From Microbispora corallina (GTDB lineage Bacteria; Actinomycetota; Actinomycetes; Streptosporangiales; Streptosporangiaceae), in contig NZ_BOOC01000002.1 of the NCBI RefSeq assembly GCF_016863035.1, positions 354,792 through 418,791 of the forward strand: DNA of 64,000 bases, read 5' to 3'. The notes beneath the pieces were generated by a model. It worked only from the letters and a program-made list of their open reading frames with translations, was not told where the DNA came from and did not search any database. Positions 7,315-15,934 of this stretch are shown one piece after another. The translations under genes were made by a program, and so were the position numbers. Positions within the stretch are counted from its first letter, which is position 1. Each line of letters starts with the position of its first letter.

Positions 7315-8691
7315 TCACAGATCGATGCGCTGCAGCTTGTTCTCCTTCACCTGGAAGCTGGCGATCGTGGTCACCGGGGCGCCCGGGCGGTCGACGAAGG
7401 CGACCCCCCGGTAGTCGGCCTGGAAGGAGTCCATGCTCGCCGTGCACGAGACGTATCCGCGGTGGCTGTCGAAGAAGGCGAGGTGAGGGTTGGCGGCCAG
7501 GATCGCGCTCCCGTCGGTGGCCGGCGGCATGCTGGTGACCGCCGTGCCCACGAACTCCACGCCGAGCGCCTTCGAGGCCGGGTCGTCCCAGTCGGCCCGC
7601 AGGTCGCCGGCCCAGTAGTTGTGCACGTCGCCGCTGACCACCACGAGGCCGTCCGGCGCGTGCGCCAGGATCCGGGCGCGGGAGTCGGGGAAGCCGTCCC
7701 AGGCGTCGGTGCTGGGCGGCTCCAGCGGGAACGTGCGCTGGGCGAAGAACACCGCCTGGGCGAGCACCTTCCACCGCGCCGTCGCGCCGGTGAGGCGGGC
7801 GACCAGCCAGCGCTCCTGCTCCGCGCCGAGCATGTCACGCCCCTCGCGGTACTGCCGCGCGTCCGCGACGACGAACTCGGCCACCCGGCCGTACGGGCGC
7901 CAGCGGTAGTTCTGCAGGCTCGGCCCGGAGGGGCGCACCCGCAGCGGCATGTGCTCGTAGTACGCCTTGAAGGCGGCGGCCCTGCGCTTGAGGAACGCGG
8001 CCGGGCTGCTGCCGTCGCCGGGCAGCGAGCCGGCCCAGTTGTCCCGCACCTCGTGGTCGTCGGGGAGCGCGATCCAGGGCGCGGCGGCGTGCGCGGCCTG
8101 GAGGTCGGCGTCCATCTTGTAGCGGGCGTAGCGGTTGCGGTAGGCGCCCAGCGTCGTGCACTCGGCCTCCGACTCCAGCGGGCGGACGTACCGGCCGGGC
8201 CCGGGGTTCTTCGGCTTGCCGTACTCGTAGATGTAGTCGCCGAGGTGCAGGATCACGTCCGGCCGTTCGCCGGCGAGGTGCCGCAGCGCGGTGAAGTAGC
8301 CGTGCTCGTAGCGCTGGCAGGAGACGAAGCCGAACCGGACGGGGGCGGTCGAGGCGCCGGCGGGGGCGGTCCTCGTGCGGCCGGTCGGGCTGACGTGGTC
8401 GTCGAGCGTGAACCGGTAGAAGTAGTCGGCGCCGGCCGCGAGGCCGGCGACCCGGACGTGGACGCTGTGCGCCCAGTCGGGCTGCGCGGAGGCCGCGCCC
8501 GACTGGACGACGCGGGTGAACGCCTCGTCCTCGGCGACCTCCCACCTGACGGTCATCGCCCTGCTGGGCATGCCGCCGGGCCGGGTCGGGTGCAGGGGCT
8601 CGGGGGCCAGGCGGGTCCACAGGATCACGCCGTCGGGTAACGGTTCTCCCGAAGCCACCCCCAAGGTGAACGGATAGCCCAATTTCGCCAT
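7315..8691 (-). CDS. phoD: PhoD-like alkaline phosphatase / metallophosphoesterase
   Basis: A 458-residue protein with the PhoD N-terminal Ig-like domain (YPFTLGVASGEPLPDGVILW, residues 5-24) and catalytic domain. Metal ligands sit in HLGDYIYEYG, LPDDHEVRDNW and VVSGDVHNYWAGD; FVSCQRYEHGYFTALRHL is the first metal motif. PhoD enzymes are phosphomonoesterases/diesterases using Fe-Ca, normally exported by Tat. This one starts directly with the Ig-like domain and has no twin-arginine signal, and the divergent TetR promoter leaves little room for one, so it is predicted intracellular or exported by other means. I see no clear PHO box upstream. Confidence 0.88.
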   Translation of the reverse strand: MAKLGYPFTLGVASGEPLPDGVILWTRLAPEPLHPTRPGGMPSRAMTVRWEVAEDEAFTRVVQSGAASAQPDWAHSVHVRVAGLAAGADYFYRFTLDDHVSPTGRTRTAPAGASTAPVRFGFVSCQRYEHGYFTALRHLAGERPDVILHLGDYIYEYGKPKNPGPGRYVRPLESEAECTTLGAYRNRYARYKMDADLQAAHAAAPWIALPDDHEVRDNWAGSLPGDGSSPAAFLKRRAAAFKAYYEHMPLRVRPSGPSLQNYRWRPYGRVAEFVVADARQYREGRDMLGAEQERWLVARLTGATARWKVLAQAVFFAQRTFPLEPPSTDAWDGFPDSRARILAHAPDGLVVVSGDVHNYWAGDLRADWDDPASKALGVEFVGTAVTSMPPATDGSAILAANPHLAFFDSHRGYVSCTASMDSFQADYRGVAFVDRPGAPVTTIASFQVKENKLQRIDL

Positions 8692-8786
8692 AGGTTCGAT
8701 CCTGCCCTACGGGCCGGGCCCGTGGCGGCGGTTGCGGGAAGGCGGGGGGCGTGAACAAGCTCTTGCTTGACAGCCATAATGGGTCC

Positions 8787-9461
8787 GTGAACCAGCGTAA
8801 GGATCCGGGGGGCGCCGCCGCACCCGTGCGCGGCAGGCGCGCGGCGGCGGCGGGATCGGCGTCGGAGCGGCGCGACCATCTCGTGAAGCTCGCCGCCGAG
8901 CTCTTCGCGCGCAAGGGCTTCCAGGCGACGACCGTGCGGGAGATCGCGCTCGAGGCCGGAATCCTGTCCGGCAGCCTCTACCACCACTTCGACTCCAAGG
9001 AGACGATCGTCGACGAGGTGCTGCGCACCTTCCTCGAGGATCTGATCGCCCGCTACCGGGTCGCCCTCGACAACGGGTCCGACCCGCGGGCCGTCCTGTC
9101 GGAGATGGTGCGCATCGGGTTCGGCACGCTGGAGGCCCACCGGGCCGCGATCACCGTGATGCAGAACGACTGGAACTACCTGCGCTCGCTGCCCGGCGAC
9201 CGGTTCGACTACCTGGTCCGGGCCGAGGACGAGGTCGAGCGCATGTGGGTCGAGCAGATCAAGCGCGGCCAGGCCGTCGGCCAGTTCCGCGCGGACGTCG
9301 ACCCGAAGCTCACCTACCGCATGATCCGCGACACCATCTGGGTCACCGTGCGCTGGTTCCGGCCCGGCGGCCGCCTCGACACCGAGGGCCTCGCGGACCA
9401 CTACGTCAAGGTCCTGTTCGACGGCCTGGCCAGCGGCGACGGGGCGAGCCCGCGTCCATGA
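8787..9461 (+). CDS. TetR/AcrR regulator, KstR2-like
   Basis: A 224-residue regulator from GTG 8787. The helix-turn-helix reads LAAELFARKGFQATTVREIA and EAGILSGSLYHHFDSKETIV, and the C-terminal part (MWVEQIKRGQAVGQFRADVD, then WVTVRWFRPGG) closely follows mycobacterial KstR2, the repressor of late cholesterol-ring catabolism that senses a CoA thioester. No such genes are visible here, so the target is unknown. I prefer 8787 over the in-frame GTG at 8751 because TGAACA-17 bp-CATAAT lies just upstream with the box ending 6 bases before the start. The stop overlaps the next start as ATGA. Confidence 0.82.
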   Translation: MNQRKDPGGAAAPVRGRRAAAAGSASERRDHLVKLAAELFARKGFQATTVREIALEAGILSGSLYHHFDSKETIVDEVLRTFLEDLIARYRVALDNGSDPRAVLSEMVRIGFGTLEAHRAAITVMQNDWNYLRSLPGDRFDYLVRAEDEVERMWVEQIKRGQAVGQFRADVDPKLTYRMIRDTIWVTVRWFRPGGRLDTEGLADHYVKVLFDGLASGDGASPRP

Positions 9462-10138
9462 GCCTCGTCAAGGAAGTACGGCTGGCGCTGACCGAGGCCG
9501 CCGACCCCTCCAAGGCCGCCGGCATGCGGGCGTACATGAAGTCGGAGATGCCGTTCCTCGGCGTGCCGGCGGTGCCGCGGCGGGCCGCGCTGCGGCGCGT
9601 CTTCGCCGAGCACCGGCTCGACAGCGCCCCCGAGTGGCGCAGGGCCGTGCTGGCGATCTGGCGGGAGGCCGAGTACCGCGAGGAGCGGTACGCCGCCATC
9701 GAGCTCACGGCGCACCGGTTCTACCGGCCCTGGCAGACGCTCTACACCGTGCCGATGTACGAGGAGATGGTCGTCACCGGCGCCTGGTGGGACCTGGTGG
9801 ACGAGATCGCCGTGCACCGGGTCGGGACCCTGCTGCGGCTCTTCCCCGAGAGCATGCGCCCGCTCATGCTGGAGTGGGCGCGCGACGGCGACCTGTGGAA
9901 GCGGCGCACGGCGATCCTGTGCCAGAACTCCTTCAAGGAGCGCACCGACGTCGGCCTGCTGTACGCCTGCATCGAGCCGAGCCTGTCGGACACCGACTTC
10001 TTCGCCCGCAAGGCCATCGGCTGGGCCCTGCGGGAGTACGCCAAGACCAACCCGGGCGAGGTCGTCCGGTACGTCGACCACAAGAGGATCACCGGCCTCA
10101 GCCGCCGGGAGGCGCTGAAGAACGTCCCCGGCGACTAG
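9458..10138 (+). CDS. DNA alkylation repair protein (AlkD family)
   Basis: A 226-residue all-helical HEAT-like protein. Family marks are MKSEMPFLGVPAVPRRAALR near the N-terminus, YREERYAAIELT, TGAWWDLVDEIA, LWKRRTAILCQNSFKERTD and FFARKAIGWALREYAKTNPG. AlkD-type glycosylases remove bulky or cationic N3/N7-alkylpurines by contacting the DNA backbone; the Trp-Asp of the catalytic cleft is present as WWDLVD. It begins within the TetR stop codon (ATGA), so the two are translationally coupled and presumably co-regulated, an unusual partnership for a KstR2-like repressor. The following gene is convergent. Confidence 0.88.
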   Translation: MSLVKEVRLALTEAADPSKAAGMRAYMKSEMPFLGVPAVPRRAALRRVFAEHRLDSAPEWRRAVLAIWREAEYREERYAAIELTAHRFYRPWQTLYTVPMYEEMVVTGAWWDLVDEIAVHRVGTLLRLFPESMRPLMLEWARDGDLWKRRTAILCQNSFKERTDVGLLYACIEPSLSDTDFFARKAIGWALREYAKTNPGEVVRYVDHKRITGLSRREALKNVPGD

Positions 10139-10154
10139 GCCGTCTCCCGCAGGC

Positions 10155-11552
10155 TCAGGCCGGGCGGAACGAGTCCCGGGCCGCGGGGGCCGCGTGCTTG
10201 ATCATCAGGTGCCGGGTCACCGAGTACTCCAGGACGGCCTCCTGGCTCATGTCCTTGCCGACGCCGCTGCCCTTCACGCCGCCGTGCGGGGCCTCCGAGG
10301 CGATGGGCAGGTGGTCGTTCACCCAGGTCACCCCCACGTCCAGCCGGTGGGACACGCGCAGCGCCCGCGACACGTCCGCCGTCCAGACCGACGAGGCCAG
10401 GCCGTACGGCGTGCCGTTGGCGAGACGGACCGCCTCGTCCTCGCCGTCGAACGGCAGGGCGACGAGCACGGGCCCGAAGACCTCGCCCTGGACGATCTCG
10501 CTGTCCTGGTCGGCGTCGGCCACGAGCGTGGGCGGGTAGTAGAAGCCCGGCCCGTCGAGCGGCCGCCCGCCGCAGACGACGCGTCCGGAGGCCCGGGAGA
10601 CGAACCCGTGGACGCGGTCGCGGTGCTCCGGCGAGATGAGCGGGCCGATGTCGGAATCGGCCGCCCAGGGGTCGCCGGGCCGGACGCGCGACAGGGCCTC
10701 CCGAAGCGCCTCCACCGCCTCGGCGTAGCGGGACCTCTCCACGTACACGCGGGTGGCGGCGGTGCAGTCCTGCCCGGTGTTGTAGGTGGCGCCCATCACG
10801 ACCCCGGCGGCCATGTCCTCCAGCGGGGCGTCGGCGAAGACGAGCGCCGGGGCCTTGCCGCCCAGTTCGAGGTGGACCCGCTTGAGCCCGGCCACCGCTC
10901 CCCGCATGACGGCGCGGCCGGTCTCGGTCGAGCCGGTCACGCTGACCATGTCGACGCCCGGGTCGGTGACCAGGGCCTCGCCGACGCCCGCCCCGCCGGT
11001 CACGACCTGGAGCAGGCCCTCCGGCGCGCCGGCCCTGGCCATGAGCTCCGCGAGGCGCAGCGTGGTGCGGGGTGTCCGCGGCGCCGGCTTGATCACGACG
11101 GCGTTGCCCGCCGCGACCGCCGGGCCGATCTTCCAGACCGCCATGATGAACGGGAAGTTCCAGGGCGCGATCGAGCCGATCACGCCGATCGGCCGGCGCA
11201 GCAGCATCGAGGTGTACCCGGCGCTCAGGACGCCCGCGCCGGTCCCGTCGAGCGAGCGTGCGGCCCCGGCGAAGAAGCGGAGGTTGTCGACTCCGAACGG
11301 CAGCTCGCCGTCGCGGAACACGGAGGCCGGCTTGCCGGTCTCCTCGACCTCGAGCCGGGTGAGCTCCTCGGCGTCCGCCTCGACGAGGTCGGCCAGGCGC
11401 AGCAGCACCCGGGCCCGCTCCCCCGGCGTCGTCTCGCGCCACTGCTCGAACGCCGCGCGGGCCGCCCGCACGGCGGAGGCCACCGCCTCCGGGGGCGTGT
11501 CCGGCACCTCTGCGAGCGTCCGCCCGTCGGCGGGGTTGACCAGGACCGTCAT
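10155..11552 (-). CDS. Aldehyde dehydrogenase, gamma-aminobutyraldehyde dehydrogenase-like
   Basis: A 465-residue NAD(P)-dependent ALDH. APWNFPFIMAVWKIGPAVAA lies at the cofactor site, VSVTGSTETGRAVM is the Rossmann glycine loop, LELGGKAPALVF holds the general-base Glu and NTGQDCTAATRVYV the catalytic Cys. Spacing and the C-terminal GVTWVNDHLPIASEAPHGGVKGS resemble gamma-aminobutyraldehyde dehydrogenase (PatD/YdcW), which makes GABA from putrescine-derived aldehyde. That role would fit the GABA genes elsewhere in the window but is inference. The ATG overlaps the stop of the upstream glycosyltransferase (ATGA), so the two are coupled in one transcript. Confidence 0.88.
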   Translation of the reverse strand: MTVLVNPADGRTLAEVPDTPPEAVASAVRAARAAFEQWRETTPGERARVLLRLADLVEADAEELTRLEVEETGKPASVFRDGELPFGVDNLRFFAGAARSLDGTGAGVLSAGYTSMLLRRPIGVIGSIAPWNFPFIMAVWKIGPAVAAGNAVVIKPAPRTPRTTLRLAELMARAGAPEGLLQVVTGGAGVGEALVTDPGVDMVSVTGSTETGRAVMRGAVAGLKRVHLELGGKAPALVFADAPLEDMAAGVVMGATYNTGQDCTAATRVYVERSRYAEAVEALREALSRVRPGDPWAADSDIGPLISPEHRDRVHGFVSRASGRVVCGGRPLDGPGFYYPPTLVADADQDSEIVQGEVFGPVLVALPFDGEDEAVRLANGTPYGLASSVWTADVSRALRVSHRLDVGVTWVNDHLPIASEAPHGGVKGSGVGKDMSQEAVLEYSVTRHLMIKHAAPAARDSFRPA

Positions 11553-12817
11553 GCGAGCTTCTCGATGACGTCGGCGGCCCGGCGCAGGCCGTCTCGGCGG
11601 CGGATCTCCTCGCCGGCCGCCGCGAGCCGGGCGCGCAGCGCGTCGTCCCCCAGCAGCCGGTCGATCGCCCCGACGAGCTCCTCGTCGGCGAAGCCGTACG
11701 TGTCGAGGCGCACGCCCGCCCCGGTTTCGTGCACGCGCTGGGCGTTGTCGTACTGGTCCCAGAAGAGCGGGAGCACGATCATCGGCTTGCCGAAGTGGAG
11801 CGCCTCGGTGGTGGTGTTGTTGCCGCCGTGCGTGATCACCAGGTCGACAAGCGGGATGATCTTCGTCTGGGGCACGAACTCGGCGCCCCACATGTTGGGG
11901 GCCAGCTCGATCTCCTCGTGCAGCGGCCCCTTCGAGACGATGTAGCGGTGCGGGGTGCGGGCCAGCACGGAGACGATCCGGCGCATCAGCTCCACGTCGG
12001 CCGATCCGAGGGACCCGAGCGAGAAGTAGACGAGCGCGCCCTCGCTCGGGATCTCGGGCAGCGTGAACTCCTCGTCGGTCTCCCGTACGGAGGAGTCGAG
12101 CCGGGTCCAGGACGGGCCGAGCGGCCGCTCCGCCGTGTAGTCGAGGATCTCCGGATAGACGTAGAGGTTGGCGTCGCCCTCGTGGACGAACTCCAGGTCG
12201 GGCAGCGCCGGGGCGCCCTGCTCCACCACCCACTCGTTGAACGCCGACCACAGCTCGCGGTGCGTCCGGTCGTACTCGGCCCGGAAGGCGTCCCAGCCCG
12301 TGCCGTCGGCGGGCAGACCCGAGAAGGGGGGCGCGACGCCCGGGCCCTTCACCTCCAGCGGGTTGCACGAGACGATCCGTACGAACGGCACGCCCGCCGT
12401 CACGAGGGCGGGGAAGGCGACGACGTTGTCCTCCACGACCACGTCTGGGCCGACCCGCTCGACGATGGCCTTGAGCTGCGGCTCGCAGTACTTGGCGCCG
12501 TCGACCAGCGCCTCCCAGATGGGCCTGATGACCGTGTCGAGCTGCTCCCGCGTGCTCTTGCGGTACTCCGGCGCGGTGTCGCGGATGAAGTCCTTCCAGA
12601 ACTGGCCGGGGTCCTGCTCCTCCTCGGCCGGCGGAGCGAGGTCGACCAGGTCCTCCTCGAAGCCCAGGGCCTCCAGCTTGCCCTTCCACGACGCCTCGGC
12701 GGCGAACACGACCCGGTGGCCCCGGCGGCGCAGCACGTCCCCGATCCCGATGCAGTTGTTGGTGGGCCCGTAGGCGCTCTCCGGCATGAACAGGATCGTC
12801 AGCTGCTTGTCCGACAT
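11549..12817 (-). CDS. MGT-type (GT1) UDP-sugar glycosyltransferase
   Basis: A 422-residue GT-B fold enzyme. The N-terminal acceptor domain begins MSDKQLTILFMPESAYGPTN; the C-terminal donor domain has LVYFSLGSLGS, VPQTKIIPLVDLVITHGGNN and TTTEALHFGKPMIVLPLFWD, the GT1/MGT signature that binds the nucleotide sugar (HGG motif and the terminal DQ/DN pair as DQYDN). Such enzymes glycosylate macrolides, sterols or other small hydrophobic acceptors, often for detoxification or export. A GGGAGGGG ribosome-binding site supports the ATG. It leads the two-gene operon with the aldehyde dehydrogenase and faces a TetR gene across a shared operator-like repeat. Confidence 0.88.
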   Translation of the reverse strand: MSDKQLTILFMPESAYGPTNNCIGIGDVLRRRGHRVVFAAEASWKGKLEALGFEEDLVDLAPPAEEEQDPGQFWKDFIRDTAPEYRKSTREQLDTVIRPIWEALVDGAKYCEPQLKAIVERVGPDVVVEDNVVAFPALVTAGVPFVRIVSCNPLEVKGPGVAPPFSGLPADGTGWDAFRAEYDRTHRELWSAFNEWVVEQGAPALPDLEFVHEGDANLYVYPEILDYTAERPLGPSWTRLDSSVRETDEEFTLPEIPSEGALVYFSLGSLGSADVELMRRIVSVLARTPHRYIVSKGPLHEEIELAPNMWGAEFVPQTKIIPLVDLVITHGGNNTTTEALHFGKPMIVLPLFWDQYDNAQRVHETGAGVRLDTYGFADEELVGAIDRLLGDDALRARLAAAGEEIRRRDGLRRAADVIEKLA

Positions 12818-12842
12818 ATGGGGACCCCTCCCGCCTCTCCAG

Positions 12843-12858
12843 TTGAAGCGAGATTCAA
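12843..12858. promoter_or_regulatory. Inverted repeat between glycosyltransferase and TetR
   Basis: TTGAA-6 bp-TTCAA; the arms extend to 7 bp with one mismatch (AGTTGAA / TTCAATT). It lies in the only A/T-rich patch of the divergent promoter and is a likely binding site for the adjacent TetR. Confidence 0.5.
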
Positions 12859-12925
12859 TTACCTGGCCCTTGCGCCCGTCAAGAGCTGGGAGAGTATGGT
12901 GTCGCGGACGATGAAGCGGGGTGCA

Positions 12926-13540
12926 ATGACTCAGCGCAAGAGCAGGGCCGCCCGGCGGGTCGACCTCATCGACGCGGCCCGGCGGGCGATCATCCAGCAC
13001 GGCGTCGAGGGCGTCCACCTGAACCAGATCGCCGAGGAGGCCGGCCTCACCTCGGGCGCGGTTCTCTACCACTACCCCGACCTGCGCGACCTGCTGATCG
13101 AGGCCCACCACGCGGGCATGGAGCGCTTCCATGAGCGGCGGGTGCGGGCGGCGAGCGGCATCGCCGACCCCGCCGTCCGGCTCGTCACCACGATCAGGTC
13201 GGGGCTGCCGGACGGGCCCGACGACACGGGCGTCCGGCTGCTGTGCGAGCTGGGCGGCGCGGCCGGGCGCAACCGCGTCTACGCGACGCTGCTCACCACG
13301 CTGTTCGACCGCCAGGTGTCCATGTACCAGGCGATCCTGGAGACCGGCGCCGCCCAGGGCGTCTTCCGGCTGGCGCACGACTCCGAGACGATCGGACGCA
13401 ACCTCGTCGCGCTGGAGGACGCCTACGGCTACCGGGTCATCGCCCGCCACCACTCCATCGACCCCGACACGGCGGTCGAGCTGATCCTCGGGTACGCCCG
13501 CCTGGCCACCGGCCATCCGCTCCAGGCGCCGGCTCGATGA
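12926..13540 (+). CDS. TetR family regulator (BetI-like)
   Basis: A 204-residue repressor. The HTH is RVDLIDAARRAIIQHGVEGV plus LNQIAEEAGLTSGAVLYHYP, and the C-terminal domain (LLCELGGAAGRNRVYATLLT, DRQVSMYQAILETGAAQGVF) looks like the BetI-type ligand domain. Starts at 12896 (GGGAG close upstream) and 12926 (AGCGGGG upstream) are both possible; the later one begins MTQRKSRAARR, right at the basic arm. It is divergent from the glycosyltransferase and its stop overlaps the start of the downstream kinase gene by ATGA, tying its expression to the kinase and SIS genes. Confidence 0.85.
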   Translation: MTQRKSRAARRVDLIDAARRAIIQHGVEGVHLNQIAEEAGLTSGAVLYHYPDLRDLLIEAHHAGMERFHERRVRAASGIADPAVRLVTTIRSGLPDGPDDTGVRLLCELGGAAGRNRVYATLLTTLFDRQVSMYQAILETGAAQGVFRLAHDSETIGRNLVALEDAYGYRVIARHHSIDPDTAVELILGYARLATGHPLQAPAR

Positions 13541-14628
13541 CGTCCGCAGATCGGGGCTGGCCGTCGGTGGCGGTCGCGGCGGACGGCTCGCTGACCCTCG
13601 ACCCGGCGGAGGGGGTGACCTCGGCCGTCGTGCGGGCGCTCGCGGAGGGCGCGGCTCCCCCGCCCCCCTTCTCGGCGCGGGCGTTCGCGCCGCTGCCCCC
13701 TGTGCCGCCCGGCGAGCGGGCCGTCGCGGTCGACCAGACCAACCGCTCGGTGATCGCGGGTGAGACCGTGGTCGTCAAGTGGTTCCCCCGGCCGTCGCGC
13801 GCGCCGCACCCCGCGCCCGGCCTGCTGTCCCACCTGGCCGGTTTCACCCGTACGGCCCGGCCGTACGCGGCGCTGTACTGGGAGGACGCCCTCGTCGCGC
13901 TGGTCACGGCCTACCTGCCGGGAGCCCGGGACGGCTGGGAGTGGTGCGTGGACGAGGCGGTGGCCGGCCGCACCGGCTTCGCCGCCGAGATCGGCCGCCT
14001 GGCCGCCGAGCTGCACCTCGCGATGGCCACGCCGTCCGAGGTCTTCCCCGACCCGGTGCGGCACTCGTCCCCCGCGGCCTGGGCGGGCCGGGCGGAGGAG
14101 GCGCTGCGGGAGGCGCTGACGCTGACGGACGGCGAGGACGGCGCGTGGCTGGCCGGACGGGCCGGCGCGCTGCGGCGCGAGCTGGCCCCGCTGATCGGCG
14201 CCGGCCCGTCGCCGCTCATCCGCATCCACGGCGACCTGCACGTGGGCCAGATCCTGCGGTGGAGCGGCGGCTACGCGGTGGTCGACTTCGACGGCAACCC
14301 GACCGTGACCGGCGCGGACGCCTACCAGCCCGCGGCCCGCGACCTGGCCCAGCTGTCCACCAGCGTCGACCACGCCGGCCGGGTCGCCGTACGGCGGCGG
14401 TCGGCCGACCCGGACGCGACGGCGGCGTGGGCCGCGTCCGCCCGCTCCTCGCTCGAGGCGGCGTACGCGGACGCCCTGGCCGGCGGCGGCCGGGCCGAGC
14501 TGCTCGACCTGTCGCTGCTGCGGCCGTTCGAGGTCGAGCAGGAGTGCCGCGAGCTGATCTACGCCGCCCGCCACCTGCCGCGCTGGCGGTACGTCCCGAT
14601 GGGCGTGCTGCGGTCCTGGTACCCCTGA
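13537..14628 (+). CDS. Maltokinase-related sugar kinase, probable glucosamine kinase
   Basis: A 363-residue protein of the aminoglycoside-phosphotransferase/maltokinase fold. An N-terminal cap-like domain (about 1-110) contains VAVDQTNRSVIAGETVVVKW, where the Lys binds ATP. The C-lobe has LIRIHGDLHVGQILRWSGGY (catalytic loop, Asp base) and AVVDFDGNPTVTGADAYQPA (Mg-binding Asp). Actinobacterial GlcN kinases belong to this branch and, as I recall, occur with a SIS-domain gene, exactly the neighbour here; maltokinase proper carries about 90 more residues and sits with treS/glgE. Phosphorylation of glucosamine is therefore the preferred call, not proven. Start coupled to the TetR stop (ATGA). Confidence 0.72.
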   Translation: MTSADRGWPSVAVAADGSLTLDPAEGVTSAVVRALAEGAAPPPPFSARAFAPLPPVPPGERAVAVDQTNRSVIAGETVVVKWFPRPSRAPHPAPGLLSHLAGFTRTARPYAALYWEDALVALVTAYLPGARDGWEWCVDEAVAGRTGFAAEIGRLAAELHLAMATPSEVFPDPVRHSSPAAWAGRAEEALREALTLTDGEDGAWLAGRAGALRRELAPLIGAGPSPLIRIHGDLHVGQILRWSGGYAVVDFDGNPTVTGADAYQPAARDLAQLSTSVDHAGRVAVRRRSADPDATAAWAASARSSLEAAYADALAGGGRAELLDLSLLRPFEVEQECRELIYAARHLPRWRYVPMGVLRSWYP

Positions 14629-14645
14629 CCACGAAGGGACGACAT

Positions 14646-15626
14646 GTGAACCCCGAGCTCTTCCTCGCCGACCTGGAGGACAAGCCCCGGGCGCTGGAGG
14701 CGCTGGCCGCCTTCCTGGACGAGGGCGACCCCTTCGCGGGGCTGCCCCCCCGGGCCGGCCGCCTGGTGCTGCTCGGCATGGGCAGCTCCCGCTACGCCGC
14801 AGGGGTCGCGGCCCAGCGGCTGCGGGCGGCCGGGGTCGACGCGGTCGCCGAGTACGCCTCGGCCGCGTACGGCACCCCGTCCGGCCCGGGGACGGTCGCG
14901 GTGGCCGTCTCGGCCACGGGCGGCAGCCGGGAGACGCTCGACGCGCTGGCCAGGCACGCCGGCTCGTCGTTCGTCGTGGCCCTGACCAACGTGCCCGGGT
15001 CCCCCGTGACCGAGGGCGCCGATCTGGTGGTCCCGATGACGGCGGGCGAGGAGCGGGGCGGCGTGGCCTGCCGGACGTTCCAGCACACCCTGGTCCTGCT
15101 GCTCGCGCTCACGCGCCGTCCCGGGCTCCCGGACCTCGTACGGCGGGCGGCCGAGGCCTCCGCCGACCTCCTGGACCGGCGGGGCGAGTGGCTGGAGGAG
15201 GCCGCCGCGCTGCTCGACGGCCCGGACGGCGTCTACGCGATCGCCCCGGCGGAGCGGCTGTCGTCGGCCGAGCAGTCGGCGCTGATGGTCCGCGAGGGAC
15301 CGCGCCGCCCGGCGGACGCCTGCGAGACCGGCGACTGGGCCCACGTCGACGTCTACCTCACCAAGACCCGCGACTACCGGGCGCTCCTGTTCCCCGGGTC
15401 GCGGTACGACGGCCAGGCCATGGAGTGGATCCGCGAGCGCGGGAGCACGGTGCTGACCGTGGGCGGGGACGTGCCGGGTCAGGCGGCCTCGGTCCGGTAC
15501 CGCCACGACGACGACCCGGACGTGGCGCTGCTCACCGAGACCCTGGTCGCCGAGCTGGTCGCCGCCACCTGGTGGGAACGGAGTCAGCGCCAGCCGAGCC
15601 GGTTGGCGGCCCCGTCGGGGACGTAG
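14646..15626 (+). CDS. SIS domain protein, GlmS-isomerase-like
   Basis: A 326-residue protein built from two SIS (sugar isomerase) halves. Half one: LVLLGMGSSRYAAGVAAQRL, VAVSATGGSRETLDALARHA; half two around residues 190-310, with GVYAIAPAERLSSAEQSALM and AEQSALMVREGPRRPADACE, resembling the GlmS/AgaS/FrlB isomerase or deaminase family. The natural substrate is probably an amino-sugar 6-phosphate, which matches the kinase gene 17 bases upstream (possible flow: glucosamine to GlcN-6-P to Fru-6-P). There is no glutaminase domain, so it would work in the deaminating direction or only isomerise. GTG start with AAGGGA upstream. Its 3' end overlaps a convergent small gene. Confidence 0.82.
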   Translation: MNPELFLADLEDKPRALEALAAFLDEGDPFAGLPPRAGRLVLLGMGSSRYAAGVAAQRLRAAGVDAVAEYASAAYGTPSGPGTVAVAVSATGGSRETLDALARHAGSSFVVALTNVPGSPVTEGADLVVPMTAGEERGGVACRTFQHTLVLLLALTRRPGLPDLVRRAAEASADLLDRRGEWLEEAAALLDGPDGVYAIAPAERLSSAEQSALMVREGPRRPADACETGDWAHVDVYLTKTRDYRALLFPGSRYDGQAMEWIRERGSTVLTVGGDVPGQAASVRYRHDDDPDVALLTETLVAELVAATWWERSQRQPSRLAAPSGT

Positions 15627-15817
15627 CCGTCGGAGGTGGCCTCGCCGATCCACAGGATGTCGTCGAACTCCGCGAGCGGGCCCACCCGGTAGCCCATCGG
15701 CATGCGCGGCTGGACGGCGAACCTGATTTCGAGGTCGGGATCGAACCGTTCCAGGGCCTCGATCAGATCCCCCACGGTCTCGATGCCCTGTGTCTTACCG
15801 CGCCTGTGCCTGCCCAT
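15584..15817 (-). CDS. Small actinobacterial protein of unknown function
   Basis: A 77-residue protein, MGRHRRGKTQGIETVGDLIE followed by ALERFDPDLEIRFAVQPRMP and a C-terminal GEATSDGYVPDGAANRLGW. The TVGDLIEAL...FDPD opening followed by a Gly/Tyr-rich end recalls small hypothetical proteins often found in actinobacteria and their phages, with no known function. ATG 15817 is chosen because of GGAGAGC upstream. The last 14 codons lie antisense to the end of the SIS gene, a 43-base convergent overlap. No membrane segment. Confidence 0.65.
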   Translation of the reverse strand: MGRHRRGKTQGIETVGDLIEALERFDPDLEIRFAVQPRMPMGYRVGPLAEFDDILWIGEATSDGYVPDGAANRLGWR

Positions 15818-15934
15818 GGGTGCTCTCCGCGCGTGTCCGTCCACTCGGGCCGGTGCCGGTCCGGGGTAGACGGAGCGTAGCCCATTCACCCCAGGAGCGC
15901 CCGTAATCCCCCCTCGTCGCGACCCCGCCCTGTT

